From the NCBI GenBank assembly GCA_963792175.1, contig CAWBVG010000024.1, positions 62,001 through 126,000 of the forward strand: a stretch of 64,000 bases of DNA. Reading direction: 5' to 3'. Numbering within the stretch: position 1 is the stretch's first letter; each line of letters begins with the position of its first letter. Under the pieces are notes generated by a model. That model was not told where the DNA came from, did no database searches, and saw only the letters and a list, made by a program, of their open reading frames with translations. This document shows positions 1 to 9,311 of the stretch, in pieces. Source of the DNA: CAWBVG01 sp963792175. Its GTDB lineage: Bacteria; Acidobacteriota; Vicinamibacteria; Vicinamibacterales; CAVVIG01. The position numbers and the translations under genes were made by a program.

Positions 1-940
<940 letters not shown>

Positions 941-963
941 GAATTGCGCATCATAGCGCTATC

Positions 964-1092
964 GCGTTTCAGCTGTCAGCTCTCGGCGCTCGTAACGGGG
1001 GTCGGATACAGTATCCGACCCCGTCGGCTTTCAGCGGGAGCCATCACGTGCGTTAAGCTGAAAGCTGAGAGCTGACAGCCGAGAGCTGATCG
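964..1092. repeat. GGGGTC palindrome nested inside an AGCTGACAG inverted repeat
   Basis: The spacer between two divergent genes holds a near-perfect palindrome at 995-1024, with arms GGGTCGGATAC and GTATCCGACCC around one A. It is flanked by copies of a second repeat: TTTCAGCTGTCAGCTCTCGG at 967-986, and on the other side a run of AGCTGA-like units at 1055-1090 that includes its reverse complement. One repeat therefore seems to have landed inside another. No promoter is obvious here. Confidence 0.75.
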
Positions 1093-1094
1093 AG

Positions 1095-1655
1095 ATGTTT
1101 CTGAAACGCGACGACCCGCACCTCCTCATCGTCGGCATGACCGGCGTGAAAATGGGCGACCGCTTCGTGCAGATCGGGTGCGCGCATGGCGGACGCCTGG
1201 CCGCGGTCGCCGGCAAGGTCGGCTTGTCCGGTCGCGCGGTCCTCGTCGCGCCGGACGAGGCGGCCGCGGAGCGAGGGCGAAAAGGCGCCGAGAACGCCGG
1301 TGTGCTGATCGAGATCGAGACGGCGCCTCCGACGCGCCTGCCGCTCGATGCCGACGACTTCGACATCGCCATCGTCGACGACTCGGGCGGCCTCCTTGGT
1401 GCGTTGAACGCCGACAATCGGGCGAAGGCCGTCAACGAGGTACGGAGAATTCTCCGGCCGGCGGGACGGGCGCTGCTGATCGGTCCGGCGCCGCGCGGCG
1501 GGCTCGGAGGTCTTCTGTCGCGGGCGCCGGAAGGACCGCGTTTCGCGGACGCCGCGCAGCGCACGCTCGAGTCCCACGGCTTCAAGGCGGTGCGCACGCT
1601 CGCCGAGCGTGATGGACTGGCGTTCGTGGAAGGCACGAAACCGCGGGCAGGATAG
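1095..1655 (+). CDS. class I SAM-dependent methyltransferase
   Basis: A short (186 aa) Rossmann-fold methyltransferase of the Methyltransf_11/25 type. The AdoMet-binding region is VQIGCAHGGRLAAVAGKVG (about residues 23-41). The next acidic strand is read as VLVAPDEAA, and the motif II-like DFDIAIVDDSGG and post-motif RILRPAGRALLIGP follow. The C-terminal part has the usual small helix-strand ending (LESHGFKAVRTLAERDGLAFVEG). The acceptor substrate cannot be told. It starts at the ATG at 1095. The stop TAG at 1653 sits inside a GGGCAGGA-type repeat shared with the convergent SDR gene. Confidence 0.8.
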   Translation: MFLKRDDPHLLIVGMTGVKMGDRFVQIGCAHGGRLAAVAGKVGLSGRAVLVAPDEAAAERGRKGAENAGVLIEIETAPPTRLPLDADDFDIAIVDDSGGLLGALNADNRAKAVNEVRRILRPAGRALLIGPAPRGGLGGLLSRAPEGPRFADAAQRTLESHGFKAVRTLAERDGLAFVEGTKPRAG

Positions 1656-1715
1656 GCAGGACGGGCAGGACGGAAGCTCCAGCCCTCCAGCCCATCCAGC
1701 CCGTCCCGCCCATTA
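1645..1715. repeat. GGGCAGGA-family inverted repeat between convergent genes
   Basis: Left side: GGGCAGGATAGGCAGGACGG and a further unit. Right side: the same theme reversed (CCAGCCCATCCAGCCCGTCC). The left half contains the methyltransferase stop (TAG, 1653-1655); the right half begins at the SDR stop (1713-1715). The two halves could pair into a long imperfect hairpin and act as a terminator for both genes; that role is inference. Confidence 0.65.
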
Positions 1716-2480
1716 CCGCGCACACGTCAGGTGCCGCCCGCCGTCGATCGGAATCGTCTCACCGGTCATCCAGCTCGCGCGATCGGACGCGAGAAACAGG
1801 ATCGTCTCCGCGATGTCGTCGGGATGGCCAGGCCGGCCGAGCGGATGCGTCGTCTTCGCGCGCTCGAGAAATGCGGCGTATTGCGTTTCGTCCATGCCCG
1901 AGCGGCGGTGAAGGTTGGTGACGGTCACGCCAGGGTTCACCGCGTTGACGCGCACGCCGAGCGGCGCCAGCTCGATTGCCGCGCATCGCGTCAACTGATC
2001 GACGCCCGCCTTGCTGACGCAGTACGCGAGCACGCCAGGGAAGGATCGCAAGCCGTTCACGCTCGACACGTTGACGATGGAGCCTTGACGCGCGGCGATA
2101 TGCGGGGCGGCGGCGCGCATCAACCGGAATGGGGCCCGGAGATTGACCGCCATCATCGCGTCCCAGACCTCGTCGGTCGTCGCGTCGAGCGCGCCGGTCG
2201 CGATCGCCCCCGCGGCATTGACCAGCACGTCGACGCCGCCGAACGCGTCGAGCGCGGCGGCGATGATTTGCTGCGGCGCGTCCCCGGCCGTCACGTCGGC
2301 CGCACATGAAACCGCCCGGCCGCCCGCGGCCCGAACGACGCCAGCCACCTCGGTCAGGGCTGCCTCGTCGCGCCCAACCAGGACGAGCGACGCCGCTTCC
2401 CGCCCGAACGACGCCGCGGTGGCTCGACCGATCCCGCTCGTGGCGCCGGTCACAATGATTGCCTTGTCACGGAACAACAT
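1713..2480 (-). CDS. SDR-family NAD(P)-dependent oxidoreductase
   Basis: A classical short-chain dehydrogenase/reductase of 255 aa. The cofactor motif TGATSGIG lies at the N-terminus, followed by NAAG, the catalytic Ser in IVNVSSVNG, and YCVSK with the catalytic Tyr and Lys. The C-terminus ends DRASWMTGETIPIDGG, the standard 3-oxoacyl-ACP-reductase-like tail. An in-frame start exists 16 codons upstream, but I chose the ATG at 2478-2480 because homology begins at MLFRDKAIIVTG. The substrate is unknown. It converges on the methyltransferase through the GGGCAGGA repeat. Confidence 0.85.
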   Translation of the reverse strand: MLFRDKAIIVTGATSGIGRATAASFGREAASLVLVGRDEAALTEVAGVVRAAGGRAVSCAADVTAGDAPQQIIAAALDAFGGVDVLVNAAGAIATGALDATTDEVWDAMMAVNLRAPFRLMRAAAPHIAARQGSIVNVSSVNGLRSFPGVLAYCVSKAGVDQLTRCAAIELAPLGVRVNAVNPGVTVTNLHRRSGMDETQYAAFLERAKTTHPLGRPGHPDDIAETILFLASDRASWMTGETIPIDGGRHLTCAR

Positions 2481-2602
2481 GCCGGCGAGTTTTACACACC
2501 CTGCCTTGCCGAGGGGACAGTCTGTCACGGCTGGAGCACAGCCCAGCCCGGCCGAGGCGCGTCAGAATTCAGGCGTTTCCGGCTGAAACGACCGAAACCT
2601 GT

Positions 2603-2617
2603 AGGCAAGCCTTTTGC
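2603..2617 (+). promoter_or_regulatory. possible sigma-54 promoter before tonB-like gene
   Basis: AGGCAAGCCTTTTGC matches the -24/-12 pattern GGCA...TTGC with exactly ten bases between GG and GC. It ends 25 bp before the ATG at 2643. That spacing leaves a very short leader, and the GGAGG at 2622-2626 would lie upstream of the expected transcription start, so I hold this weakly. Confidence 0.35.
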
Positions 2618-2642
2618 CTCTCGGAGGCTCGGACCCAGCTCA

Positions 2643-3711
2643 ATGCCCTTCCTGCCTTCCGAAGACGCCTATTCAGCGCGAGAGATTGCGCTGGCTGCCG
2701 GCGTGTCCGAAGCGCAAGTGACCGCGCTGATGGGCGCCGGATCCGGCATATGTGGGGCACGACGAAGCGGTCCGCATCGGACGCGTGGCGCTGCTTCAAG
2801 CGCGCCGGGCGTCCGAATCCGAACGACCGGTCCACCGCGCGGGAATCTTCGCGATCTTCTCGGAGGCGCCACCGACCATCGGCTCGAAGCGTGTTTTCGC
2901 GTTGTCGAGCACCGTCCACGCCACCGTGCTGGCGTCGTGCCTGTTCATGGCCGCCTTCAACCTGGCGCCTCGCGCCGCGTCGCTCAAGCTGGACGAGCAA
3001 CCGGCCGAGCCGATGCGGCTGGTGTTCCTGATGAAGCCGGGTCCGGGCGGCGGCGGTGGCGGTGGCGGGCTGGTTCAGAAAGCGCCGCCGCCGAAGGCGC
3101 TCCGCGAAGGTCGCGAGCGGCTCACAAGTCCACTGCCCATCCGCCGTGAGCCGAAGCCGATTGTTCCGGTGCCGGAACCGCCAAAGCCGCCTCCGCCCCC
3201 GCCACCGCTCGCGGCGGAGACGCTGCCGGCGGTCGTGGCGCCGATCATTACCGCGCCGGCCGACACGCGAAATCGGGTGGGTGTCTTGCAAGAGACGCCC
3301 GCCGAGAACGAGAGCCACGGCCCCGGCAAAGGCGGCGGCGCTGGTACTGGCACCGGCACCGGCCTTGGCGAGGGCGACGGCAGCGGCGTCGGACCAGGAT
3401 CGGGCGGCGGAACCGGCGGCGGTCCTTACAGGCCCGGCAGCGGTATCGAACCGCCGCGTCTCCTGCGCGAGGTGCGCGCGGACTACACGGAGGAGGCGCG
3501 GCAGCGCGGGCTCAGCGGCGACGTCGTGCTCGAAATCGTCGTGCGCCGCGACGGCAGCGTTGGCGAGGTCAAGATTTTGCGCGGTCTTGCCGCCGGCCTG
3601 AACGATCGAGCGGTGCAGGCCGTTCGGCAGTGGCGCTTCGCTCCAGCGCGGCGGACGGGTACGCCGGTGGACGTGGTCGTCGAAGTGGCGGTGGAGTTCA
3701 AACTCAGATGA
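2643..3711 (+). CDS. energy transducer TonB with N-terminal helical domain (one frameshift)
   Basis: TonB couples inner-membrane proton force to outer-membrane receptors. The protein begins PSEDAYSAREIALAAGV, a small helix-turn-helix-like segment, then breaks frame near 2735-2745. It resumes with YVGHDEAVRIG, a membrane segment (about 2905-2965, VHATVLASCLFMAAFNL), a poly-Gly/poly-Pro linker (EPPKPPPPPPPL and many GTG repeats) and a TonB C-terminal domain. That domain is marked by DYTEEARQRGLSGDVVLEIV and ends QWRFAPARRTGTPVDVVVEV. Only the part from 2752 is one open frame; I extend to the ATG at 2643 because the upstream peptide continues the same protein. The stop overlaps the next start (ATGA at 3708). 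Confidence 0.82.
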
Positions 3712-4421
3712 GCTTGTTGCTGGTGGCGCTGATCGCCATTGTCCTGGCGGGCGTGACGAGTACCGTCGCGTGGAACCGTTCTCGCGACGAGCGACGCCGC
3801 CGCGAGGCGCGGATTGCCGCGCTGGCCGCGGCTATCCACGACGAGCCGCTGGATGGTCCCACTCCTGCCGGAAGTGCTGGTGACCTGTTCGCGACCGGCG
3901 ATCTGTCGACCACCGGCGATCTGTTCACGACGCGCCAGCACGCCGGCGTGGGTTCCCGTTTTGCGACCGTGGCGGCCGTCGGCCTCCTGGTCTGCGGCGG
4001 CGTGGCCGCGTTCGCGGTCGTCTCGAGCAGCGCCTCGGGCGAAGCGACCGTTCGACGCGAATCGAGCGCCACCGCGGCACCGGAACCGGCGAAGGCGTCC
4101 GCAATCGAGCCTCTCGAGCTCGTGGCGCTGGGTCACGACCGCGACGGCGATCGATTGACGGTTCGCGGCGTCGTCCGCAATCCTGCCTCGGGGACGGCAC
4201 TGGACCGCGTCACCGCGGTCGTGCTCGTATACAAGGAGGACGGCGGCTTCGTCGCCAGCGGCCGCGCCGCCGTCGACTCGACGGTGCTTGGGCCTGGCGG
4301 TGAAACGGCGTTCACGGTCACCGTCCCGGCCGCAAGCCAGATCGGCCGCTACCGCGTCAGCTTCCGTACCGAAGACCGCGTGATCCCGCACATCGATCGT
4401 CGTGATAGAAGTGGGAATTGA
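3708..4421 (+). CDS. membrane-anchored FxLYD-domain protein
   Basis: A 237-aa protein of unknown function. Residues 1-17 form a membrane segment (MSLLLVALIAIVLAGV), followed by a basic Arg-rich stretch. A second hydrophobic segment (VAAVGLLVCGGVAAFAVV, about residues 86-103) precedes a C-terminal beta domain. That domain reads LTVRGVVRNPASGTALDRV, then VVLVYKEDGGFVASGRA and GGETAFTVTVP, the pattern of FxLYD domains found in secreted acidobacterial proteins. The start at 3708 overlaps the TonB stop by four bases, implying translational coupling. A short direct duplication, TGDLSTTGDLFTT, lies in the linker. Confidence 0.7.
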   Translation: MSLLLVALIAIVLAGVTSTVAWNRSRDERRRREARIAALAAAIHDEPLDGPTPAGSAGDLFATGDLSTTGDLFTTRQHAGVGSRFATVAAVGLLVCGGVAAFAVVSSSASGEATVRRESSATAAPEPAKASAIEPLELVALGHDRDGDRLTVRGVVRNPASGTALDRVTAVVLVYKEDGGFVASGRAAVDSTVLGPGGETAFTVTVPAASQIGRYRVSFRTEDRVIPHIDRRDRSGN

Positions 4422-5539
4422 GAACGTGATAACCAACCCTCATCGCCCAGCTCCCGACCCCCACGCGGGCTTCTGCAGGACCCGCCTCCCTCTGATCGTC
4501 TCCGCGATCGTCGCCGCGGTCGTGGTGACGGCGCACGGACAGCAGACGCAGCAGCCGCCCGAACGGCCGGGCGACGAGCAAGGCTTTCGTTTCCGGAGCG
4601 GCGTCGAGCTGGTCAACGTGACCGCGACCGTGTCCGACACGAGCGGACGATTCGTGCCAGGTCTGAGGGCTGACGACTTTCTCGTCTACGAAGACAATCA
4701 GCCGGTGGAAGTCACGCACTTCAGCTCGGAGCGGGTCCCGGTCAGCCTGGGGATTGCCATCGATACGAGCGGCAGCATGGCGGGCGAGAAGATTCAGGAA
4801 GCGCAGAGCGCACTGGAGCGCTTCGTGTTCGAGCTTCTCGACAAGCAGGACGAGATCTTCCTCTATCGTTTCAGCAACTATCCCAACGCTTCTGCAGGGA
4901 TGGACGTCCGATCGCCAGCTGCTGACGCGCGCGATCAGTCGAATCTCGGCGAACGGCGGCACGGCGATGTACGACACCATCGCGGAGGCGATTCCGCTGG
5001 CGCAGCGGGGACAGAATCGCAAGAAGGCGCTCCTGCTGATTTCGGACGGGAACGATACGGCCAGCAGCACCGGGATATTGCCCGTCAAGCAGTTGATTCG
5101 GGAGAGCGAGGTGCTCGTCTACGCGATTGGCATCGACGGCGAGAGTTCGTCGACGGCGCAGCACACGCCGCCGCCGCGCGCGCCGATGCCGGTGCCATTT
5201 CCATTTCCCGGAGGCCGGCGCCGGCCGGGATCGAGCTGGCCCCAGCAGCCGCCGACCGGCGGCGGAGGATGGTCCGGCCGGAGGCGAGCGAACGACGATC
5301 GCGTCAACGTCGTCGCGCTGCGCGACTTGACCGACGACAGCGGCGGGCGAACCGAGATCATTCGCGACGCGCACGATCTCAACCCGGCCACGGCCGGCAT
5401 CGCGGATGAATTGAGCCGGCAGTACTATCTCGGTTATCGGGCGATCGGAAACAAGGACGGTCGCTGGCATTCGATCCGGGTGGAAGTGCGCAACCGCGCG
5501 TACCGGGTGCGCGCCCGTCGCGGGTATATCGCCAGCTAA
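4402..5539 (+). CDS. VWFA-related secreted protein (frameshift)
   Basis: An acidobacterial von Willebrand factor A protein. The GTG at 4402 is followed by a hydrophobic export segment (LPLIVSAIVAAVVVTAHG), then the pre-VWA beta region (VELVNVTATVSDTSGRFVPG, DDFLVYEDNQ). The metal-site motif DTSGSMAG comes next, and then frame is lost near 4890 by one extra base. The second part, up to 5539, continues LLTRAISRISANGGTAMYDT, LLISDGNDTAS and the hallmark ending ADELSRQYYLGYR. A proline/glycine-rich insert (PRAPMPVPFPFPGG) sits in the VWA domain. It overlaps the FxLYD gene by 20 bp. Ligand unknown. Confidence 0.8.
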
Positions 5540-5594
5540 GCATCTCGGATCGCGTTTCCCGGTCCGCAATCCGAGATCCACAATCCGAAATAGA
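5537..5594. repeat. CAATCCGA-type degenerate repeat after a stop codon
   Basis: Beginning at the VWFA stop, the spacer reads CTCGGATCGCG..., then units related to CGCAATCCGAGATC and CACAATCCGAAATAG. The two sides pair partly (CTCGGAT with ATCCGAG). It is one of the short-unit repeats seen at many gene ends here. Confidence 0.5.
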
Positions 5595-5601
5595 ATGTCG
5601 C

Positions 5602-6348
5602 GTGCGTTTGCTCGCGACCGCGCTCGGCCTGAGCCTTCTCGGTAGCTGCGGCGGTCTGCTCGTCGCTTCCTCGTTTTTCCTTTTTTCCGCGCCCGTCCGG
5701 ACCAAGCTGGTGCCATGGCTGGTCAGCTATGCCGTCGGGGCCTTGTTGGGCGTGGCGTTGCTCGCGTTGCTGCCGGAAGCGCTCGCCGAGTTGTCGCCAC
5801 AAGCGGTGTTCGGCACGCTGCTCGCCGGCATCCTGATCTTCTTCGTGCTCGAAAAGCTGGTGCTGCTGCGACACTGCCACACCGACGAATGCCAAGTGCA
5901 CGGCGCCACTGCCCCGCTGGTGTTCGTCGGCGACGCCTTCCACAATTTTCTGGACGGCGCGATCATCTGCACCGCGGTGCTGACATCCGTGCCGCTGGGC
6001 ATCAACACGGCGATCGCCGTCGCAGCGCACGAGATTCCCCAGGAGGTCGGCGACGTCGCCGTGCTGCTCGCGGCCGGCTACAGCCGCAGCCAGGCGCTGC
6101 TGTTGAACATCGTGACCGGGGTGTCGGGCATCCTCGGCGCGATCGTCGCGTTCACCGCGGTCGAAGTCGTGCCCGGAATCCGGCCGTACATCCTCGCGAT
6201 CTCGTCGGCGAGCCTGCTCTACATCGCGATGTCGGATCTGATTCCCGATCTCCATCGAGGCACGATCGACGCCAGCGCCCTCCGGCAGGTCATTCTGATC
6301 GCCGCCGGCATCGGCACCATCGTGGTCTTCGAGCAGGTGATGGGATAA
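5602..6348 (+). CDS. ZIP-family metal transporter
   Basis: A 248-aa, eight-helix ZIP (SLC39) transporter that moves divalent metals such as Zn or Fe into the cytoplasm. The two signature helices are present: GDAFHNFLDGAI (TM4) and AAHEIPQEVGDVAVLL (TM5), with the paired metal-binding His residues. A short His/Cys cluster (LRHCHTDECQVH) lies in the loop before TM4 and may bind metal. It starts with GTG at 5602. Its stop TAA touches the ATG of the iron exporter MbfA at 6349, so the two metal genes are probably one operon. Metal specificity cannot be read from sequence. Confidence 0.88.
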   Translation: MRLLATALGLSLLGSCGGLLVASSFFLFSAPVRTKLVPWLVSYAVGALLGVALLALLPEALAELSPQAVFGTLLAGILIFFVLEKLVLLRHCHTDECQVHGATAPLVFVGDAFHNFLDGAIICTAVLTSVPLGINTAIAVAAHEIPQEVGDVAVLLAAGYSRSQALLLNIVTGVSGILGAIVAFTAVEVVPGIRPYILAISSASLLYIAMSDLIPDLHRGTIDASALRQVILIAAGIGTIVVFEQVMG

Positions 6349-7491
6349 ATGGCCCTCGACAAAGTGAATCTGGCCACGGTGGAAAAGATGTGGCGCCGCG
6401 AGGTCGAGGCGGCCAGCACCTACAAGCATCTCGCCAACCGCGAGCACGATCCCAAGCGCAAAGACATCCTGCTGCGGCTCGCCGATCAGGAGGAGAAGCA
6501 CGCCGCGCGGTGGTCGGAGCGGATCGCGACGGCGACCGGCCGGGTGCCCGATCGTAAGGAGGTCGAGCGTGGTCTGTCATGGTTCCAGCGAATCTCGGAT
6601 CCCAATGTCGTGCTGCAGCGGCTGGAACAGGAAGAGAACAAGGCCGAGGACGAATACAACCAGCTGATGGCGCGCCTGAGCGATCCCGCCGACCGGAAGA
6701 TCGCCGAAGAAGCGATGCTCGAGGAGCGGGATCATGCCGTGATTCTGCGCACACTGGCCGGCGGCTCGGTGCCGTCGCCGCGCTCCGCGCTCGATTCCAT
6801 CCTCGGCCGCGAGCGATGGCACGTCCGCGGCCACGGGTGGATCGGCGACGCCATCTACGGCGTCAACGACGGACTGGGCGCGGTGTTTGGCATCGTATCG
6901 GGCATGGCCGGCTACACCGGAGGCAGCGAGGTCGTACTCGCCGCCGGCCTTGCCGGCACGCTGGCCAGTGCGCTCTCGATGGGCGCCGGCGCGTACCTGG
7001 CGGCGAAATCTCAGCGCGAAGTGTACGAATCGGAAGTCACCCGTGAGCAGAAAGAAATCGAGGAAGACCCGCACGAAGAGCTGATGGAGCTGGAGCTGTT
7101 CTACCAGTTGAAAGGGTTCTCGCCCGAAGAGGCGCGTGGGATGGCGGAACGCCTGCAGAAGGATCCCAAGCAGTTCCTGCGCACGCTCGTCCACGAAGAG
7201 CTCGGCCTCGATGCCACCACGTTCCCCAACCCCTGGCGCTCGATGACGTCGGCCGGCGTTTCCACCGCAATCGGCGGGTTTATCCCGATCATCCCGTTCT
7301 TCTTCACCGTCGGCATGCCCGCGGTGATCGCGTCGTTCATCATCAGCACCCTCGCGCACTTCGTCGTCGGCGCGTCCAAGTCGCTGGTGACCACACGATC
7401 GTGGTGGGCCAGCGGCACCGAGATGACGCTCGTCGGCATTCTGGAAGCCGCGATTACCTACGGGCTCGGGGTCGCATTCGCCGGCCATTGA
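6349..7491 (+). CDS. mbfA: MbfA-type ferritin-like/VIT1 fusion, iron exporter
   Basis: A 380-aa fusion. Residues about 1-140 are a rubrerythrin/erythrin-like di-iron four-helix domain, with ligand motifs REVEAASTYKHL, ADQEEKHAARW, QEENKAEDEYNQ and LEERDHAVIL. Residues about 160-380 are a CCC1/VIT1 membrane domain starting with GDAIYGVNDGLGAVFGIVSG. The family exports iron and protects against iron and peroxide stress. Adjacent to the ZIP gene (0 bp gap), it suggests an import/export pair for metal balance. Intact, with no frameshift. Confidence 0.9.
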   Translation: MALDKVNLATVEKMWRREVEAASTYKHLANREHDPKRKDILLRLADQEEKHAARWSERIATATGRVPDRKEVERGLSWFQRISDPNVVLQRLEQEENKAEDEYNQLMARLSDPADRKIAEEAMLEERDHAVILRTLAGGSVPSPRSALDSILGRERWHVRGHGWIGDAIYGVNDGLGAVFGIVSGMAGYTGGSEVVLAAGLAGTLASALSMGAGAYLAAKSQREVYESEVTREQKEIEEDPHEELMELELFYQLKGFSPEEARGMAERLQKDPKQFLRTLVHEELGLDATTFPNPWRSMTSAGVSTAIGGFIPIIPFFFTVGMPAVIASFIISTLAHFVVGASKSLVTTRSWWASGTEMTLVGILEAAITYGLGVAFAGH

Positions 7492-7587
7492 CGAGCTGCC
7501 ACGCGCGAGTGTCTACATTCGGTGACATCAAGACCAGCCTGCATCTATTAACCCACTCGCCTGCAATCACTTCCACCGAAGAGCCTC

Positions 7588-7602
7588 TGGCATTGCCCTT
7601 GC
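7588..7602 (+). promoter_or_regulatory. likely sigma-54 promoter of the BON gene
   Basis: TGGCATTGCCCTTGC fits the RpoN consensus TGGCAC-N5-TTGC, with GG and GC exactly ten bases apart. The expected start of transcription, about 12 bp downstream, leaves a leader of roughly 28 nt that holds the ribosome site CGCAGGAGGTGCAAG just before ATG 7642. The geometry is good, which makes this the best promoter call in the window. Confidence 0.65.
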
Positions 7603-7641
7603 GATTTCCCTGCCAGCGAAGAGATTCGCAGGAGGTGCAAG

Positions 7642-8196
7642 ATGCTCAAACGATTGATGGTTTCGGCCGCAGTGCTGGCGGTGACAGCAAGCGCGGCGCT
7701 CGCGGGGTCGATCGAGCCCCGGAAGGATTTCCAGGTTTTCAAGGATGTCGCGGCCAGCGTGGATCGGTACACGCAGTTCACGATCTTCGACGACGTGAGT
7801 GCCAGCGTGAAGGATGGCGTCGTGACGCTCACCGGCAAGGTGACGATGCCCTACAAGCGGAGCGACATCGAGCAACGGGTTGCCAAGGTCAACGGCGTGG
7901 TGACCGTGCGCGATCAGATTACCGTGCTCCCGGTTTCGCAGTTCGATGACGAGCTCCGCTATCGGATTGCCCGATCGATCTATGGCAATTCGAATTTCTG
8001 GAACTACGCCATCATGGCGAACCCGCCCATCCACATCGTCGTCGAACGTGGGCGGGTGACGCTGACCGGGGTGGTCGCCACTGAAGTCGACCGGATGCTG
8101 GCGCGATCGCTCGCCACCCAGTTCGGTGCCTTGTCCGTGACGAACGCGCTGAAGACCGACGCGGAAATGCGAGAGTTGCTTGAAAAGTCCGAGTGA
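7642..8196 (+). CDS. exported BON-domain protein
   Basis: A 184-aa periplasmic protein with a signal peptide (MLKRLMVSAAVLAVTASAAL, cut after ALA) and two BON domains. The first reads VSASVKDGVVTLTGKVTMPY, with RVAKVNGVVTVRDQI; the second reads VVERGRVTLTGVVATEV. BON domains bind membranes or polymers and are typical of OsmY-like stress proteins. A strong ribosome site (AGGAGG) lies 7 bp before the ATG. A sigma-54-type promoter upstream suggests stress or nutrient control. The end overlaps the next gene by 17 bp. Confidence 0.85.
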   Translation: MLKRLMVSAAVLAVTASAALAGSIEPRKDFQVFKDVAASVDRYTQFTIFDDVSASVKDGVVTLTGKVTMPYKRSDIEQRVAKVNGVVTVRDQITVLPVSQFDDELRYRIARSIYGNSNFWNYAIMANPPIHIVVERGRVTLTGVVATEVDRMLARSLATQFGALSVTNALKTDAEMRELLEKSE

Positions 8197-8866
8197 GCTC
8201 AGGATACCGCTGGAGGCGGGCGCCACGACGGCGCTCGCCTACCCGTCGGACTCATCCGCCTTCGGCGCGACGCTGATCCTCGGGCATGGCGCAGGCGGCG
8301 GTCAGCGCAGCACGTTCATGGTCGACTTCGCCCGCGCCATCTCGTCCCTCGGCGTGGATGTGGTCACCTTCAACTTTCCCTACACGGAACAAGGCAGACG
8401 CATTCCGGATCGCGCGCCGGTCCTCGAGGCGTGTTACCGCGCGGTGATTGCATCGGTGCACGCTCGGCTCCCCGCGCCCACGCGCGCCTTGTTCATCGGC
8501 GGCAAGTCGATGGGCGGGAGAATCGCCACGCAGGTGGCGGCCGCCGATCCGACGCTGCCGATCGCGGGACTGGTGCTGCTTGGCTACCCGCTTCACCCGC
8601 CTGGACGTCCTACCGAGCGCCGCGACAAACACCTGCCGGCGGTTGGCAGGCCGATGCTGTTCGTGCAGGGGTCGCGCGATGCCTTCGGTACGCCGGCGGA
8701 GCTCGCGCCCATCATCGGGACCATCGGGCCTTCGGCGTCGATCCACGTGGTCGCCGGTGGCGACCACTCCCTCAAGCTCGCCCGCAAGGATCCGGCCGCC
8801 CAGGCCGCGGTGTACGACGACGTTCAGCGCACTATGGTCGAGTGGATGCGGATGAAGACGAAATGA
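8180..8866 (+). CDS. alpha/beta hydrolase, KANL3/Tex30-like
   Basis: A 228-aa cytosolic alpha/beta hydrolase. The oxyanion region is LILGHGAGGGQ, the nucleophile elbow is GGKSMGGR with Ser in the GxSxG position, the acid is probably the Asp in GSRDAFG, and the His is in GGDHSLK. This motif set is that of the Tex30/KANL3-like (dienelactone-hydrolase-like) group; substrates are unknown. It starts with TTG at 8180 inside the BON gene end, so it is probably co-transcribed. It overlaps the convergent acetyltransferase by 35 bp. Confidence 0.78.
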   Translation: MKSPSELRIPLEAGATTALAYPSDSSAFGATLILGHGAGGGQRSTFMVDFARAISSLGVDVVTFNFPYTEQGRRIPDRAPVLEACYRAVIASVHARLPAPTRALFIGGKSMGGRIATQVAAADPTLPIAGLVLLGYPLHPPGRPTERRDKHLPAVGRPMLFVQGSRDAFGTPAELAPIIGTIGPSASIHVVAGGDHSLKLARKDPAAQAAVYDDVQRTMVEWMRMKTK

Positions 8867-9311
8867 GTTCGAGCACGTCATCGCTCGCGCGGAACCCGTG
8901 CCGTTCGTACATCGTGCGGCTCCGCGCCGTTGGCCACAGCACGACGCGATCGATCCGGTTCGATCGGCACCAGTCGAGGGCCGTTCGAAGAAGTCGCGTG
9001 CCGACGCCGCCGCGCGCCGACGGCGTCACGTAGACGTTCGAGATGTAGGCGTGCTGCTCGAGCTCGTCGGCGGGATTGGGTAGCTTCGACAGCACTTGCA
9101 GCCAGATCTGACCGACGATGCGGCTGTCCTGCGCCGCGACCCACGCACGCCACGCGCCGCGCGCGAGTTCCAGCGACATCCACGTGGCGCAGCGATCGAC
9201 GAACGCCTCACGGGTTTCGGTGGGCGGGGTCTTGGCCGAGCGGAATTCCCACCGGAGCTCGGCAAGCACTCGCGCGTCGGCCGGGACGGCCTGTCTGATT
9301 TCGCCCGTCAC
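8832..9311 (-). CDS. GNAT-family N-acetyltransferase
   Basis: A 159-aa GNAT enzyme that transfers acetyl from acetyl-CoA to an unknown amine. Motif A is visible as YISNVYVTPSARGGVGTRLL (the Q/R-x-x-G-x-G/A loop), followed by ALDWCRSNRIDRVVLWPTAR and the closing YERHGF. I chose the GTG at 9309-9311 because it overlaps the stop of the upstream esterase (GTGA), giving coupling. The longer open frame upstream has no homology. It is in one minus-strand unit with the esterase and vapBC. Confidence 0.8.
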   Translation of the reverse strand: MTGEIRQAVPADARVLAELRWEFRSAKTPPTETREAFVDRCATWMSLELARGAWRAWVAAQDSRIVGQIWLQVLSKLPNPADELEQHAYISNVYVTPSARGGVGTRLLRTALDWCRSNRIDRVVLWPTARSRTMYERHGFRASDDVLELISSSSASTRP

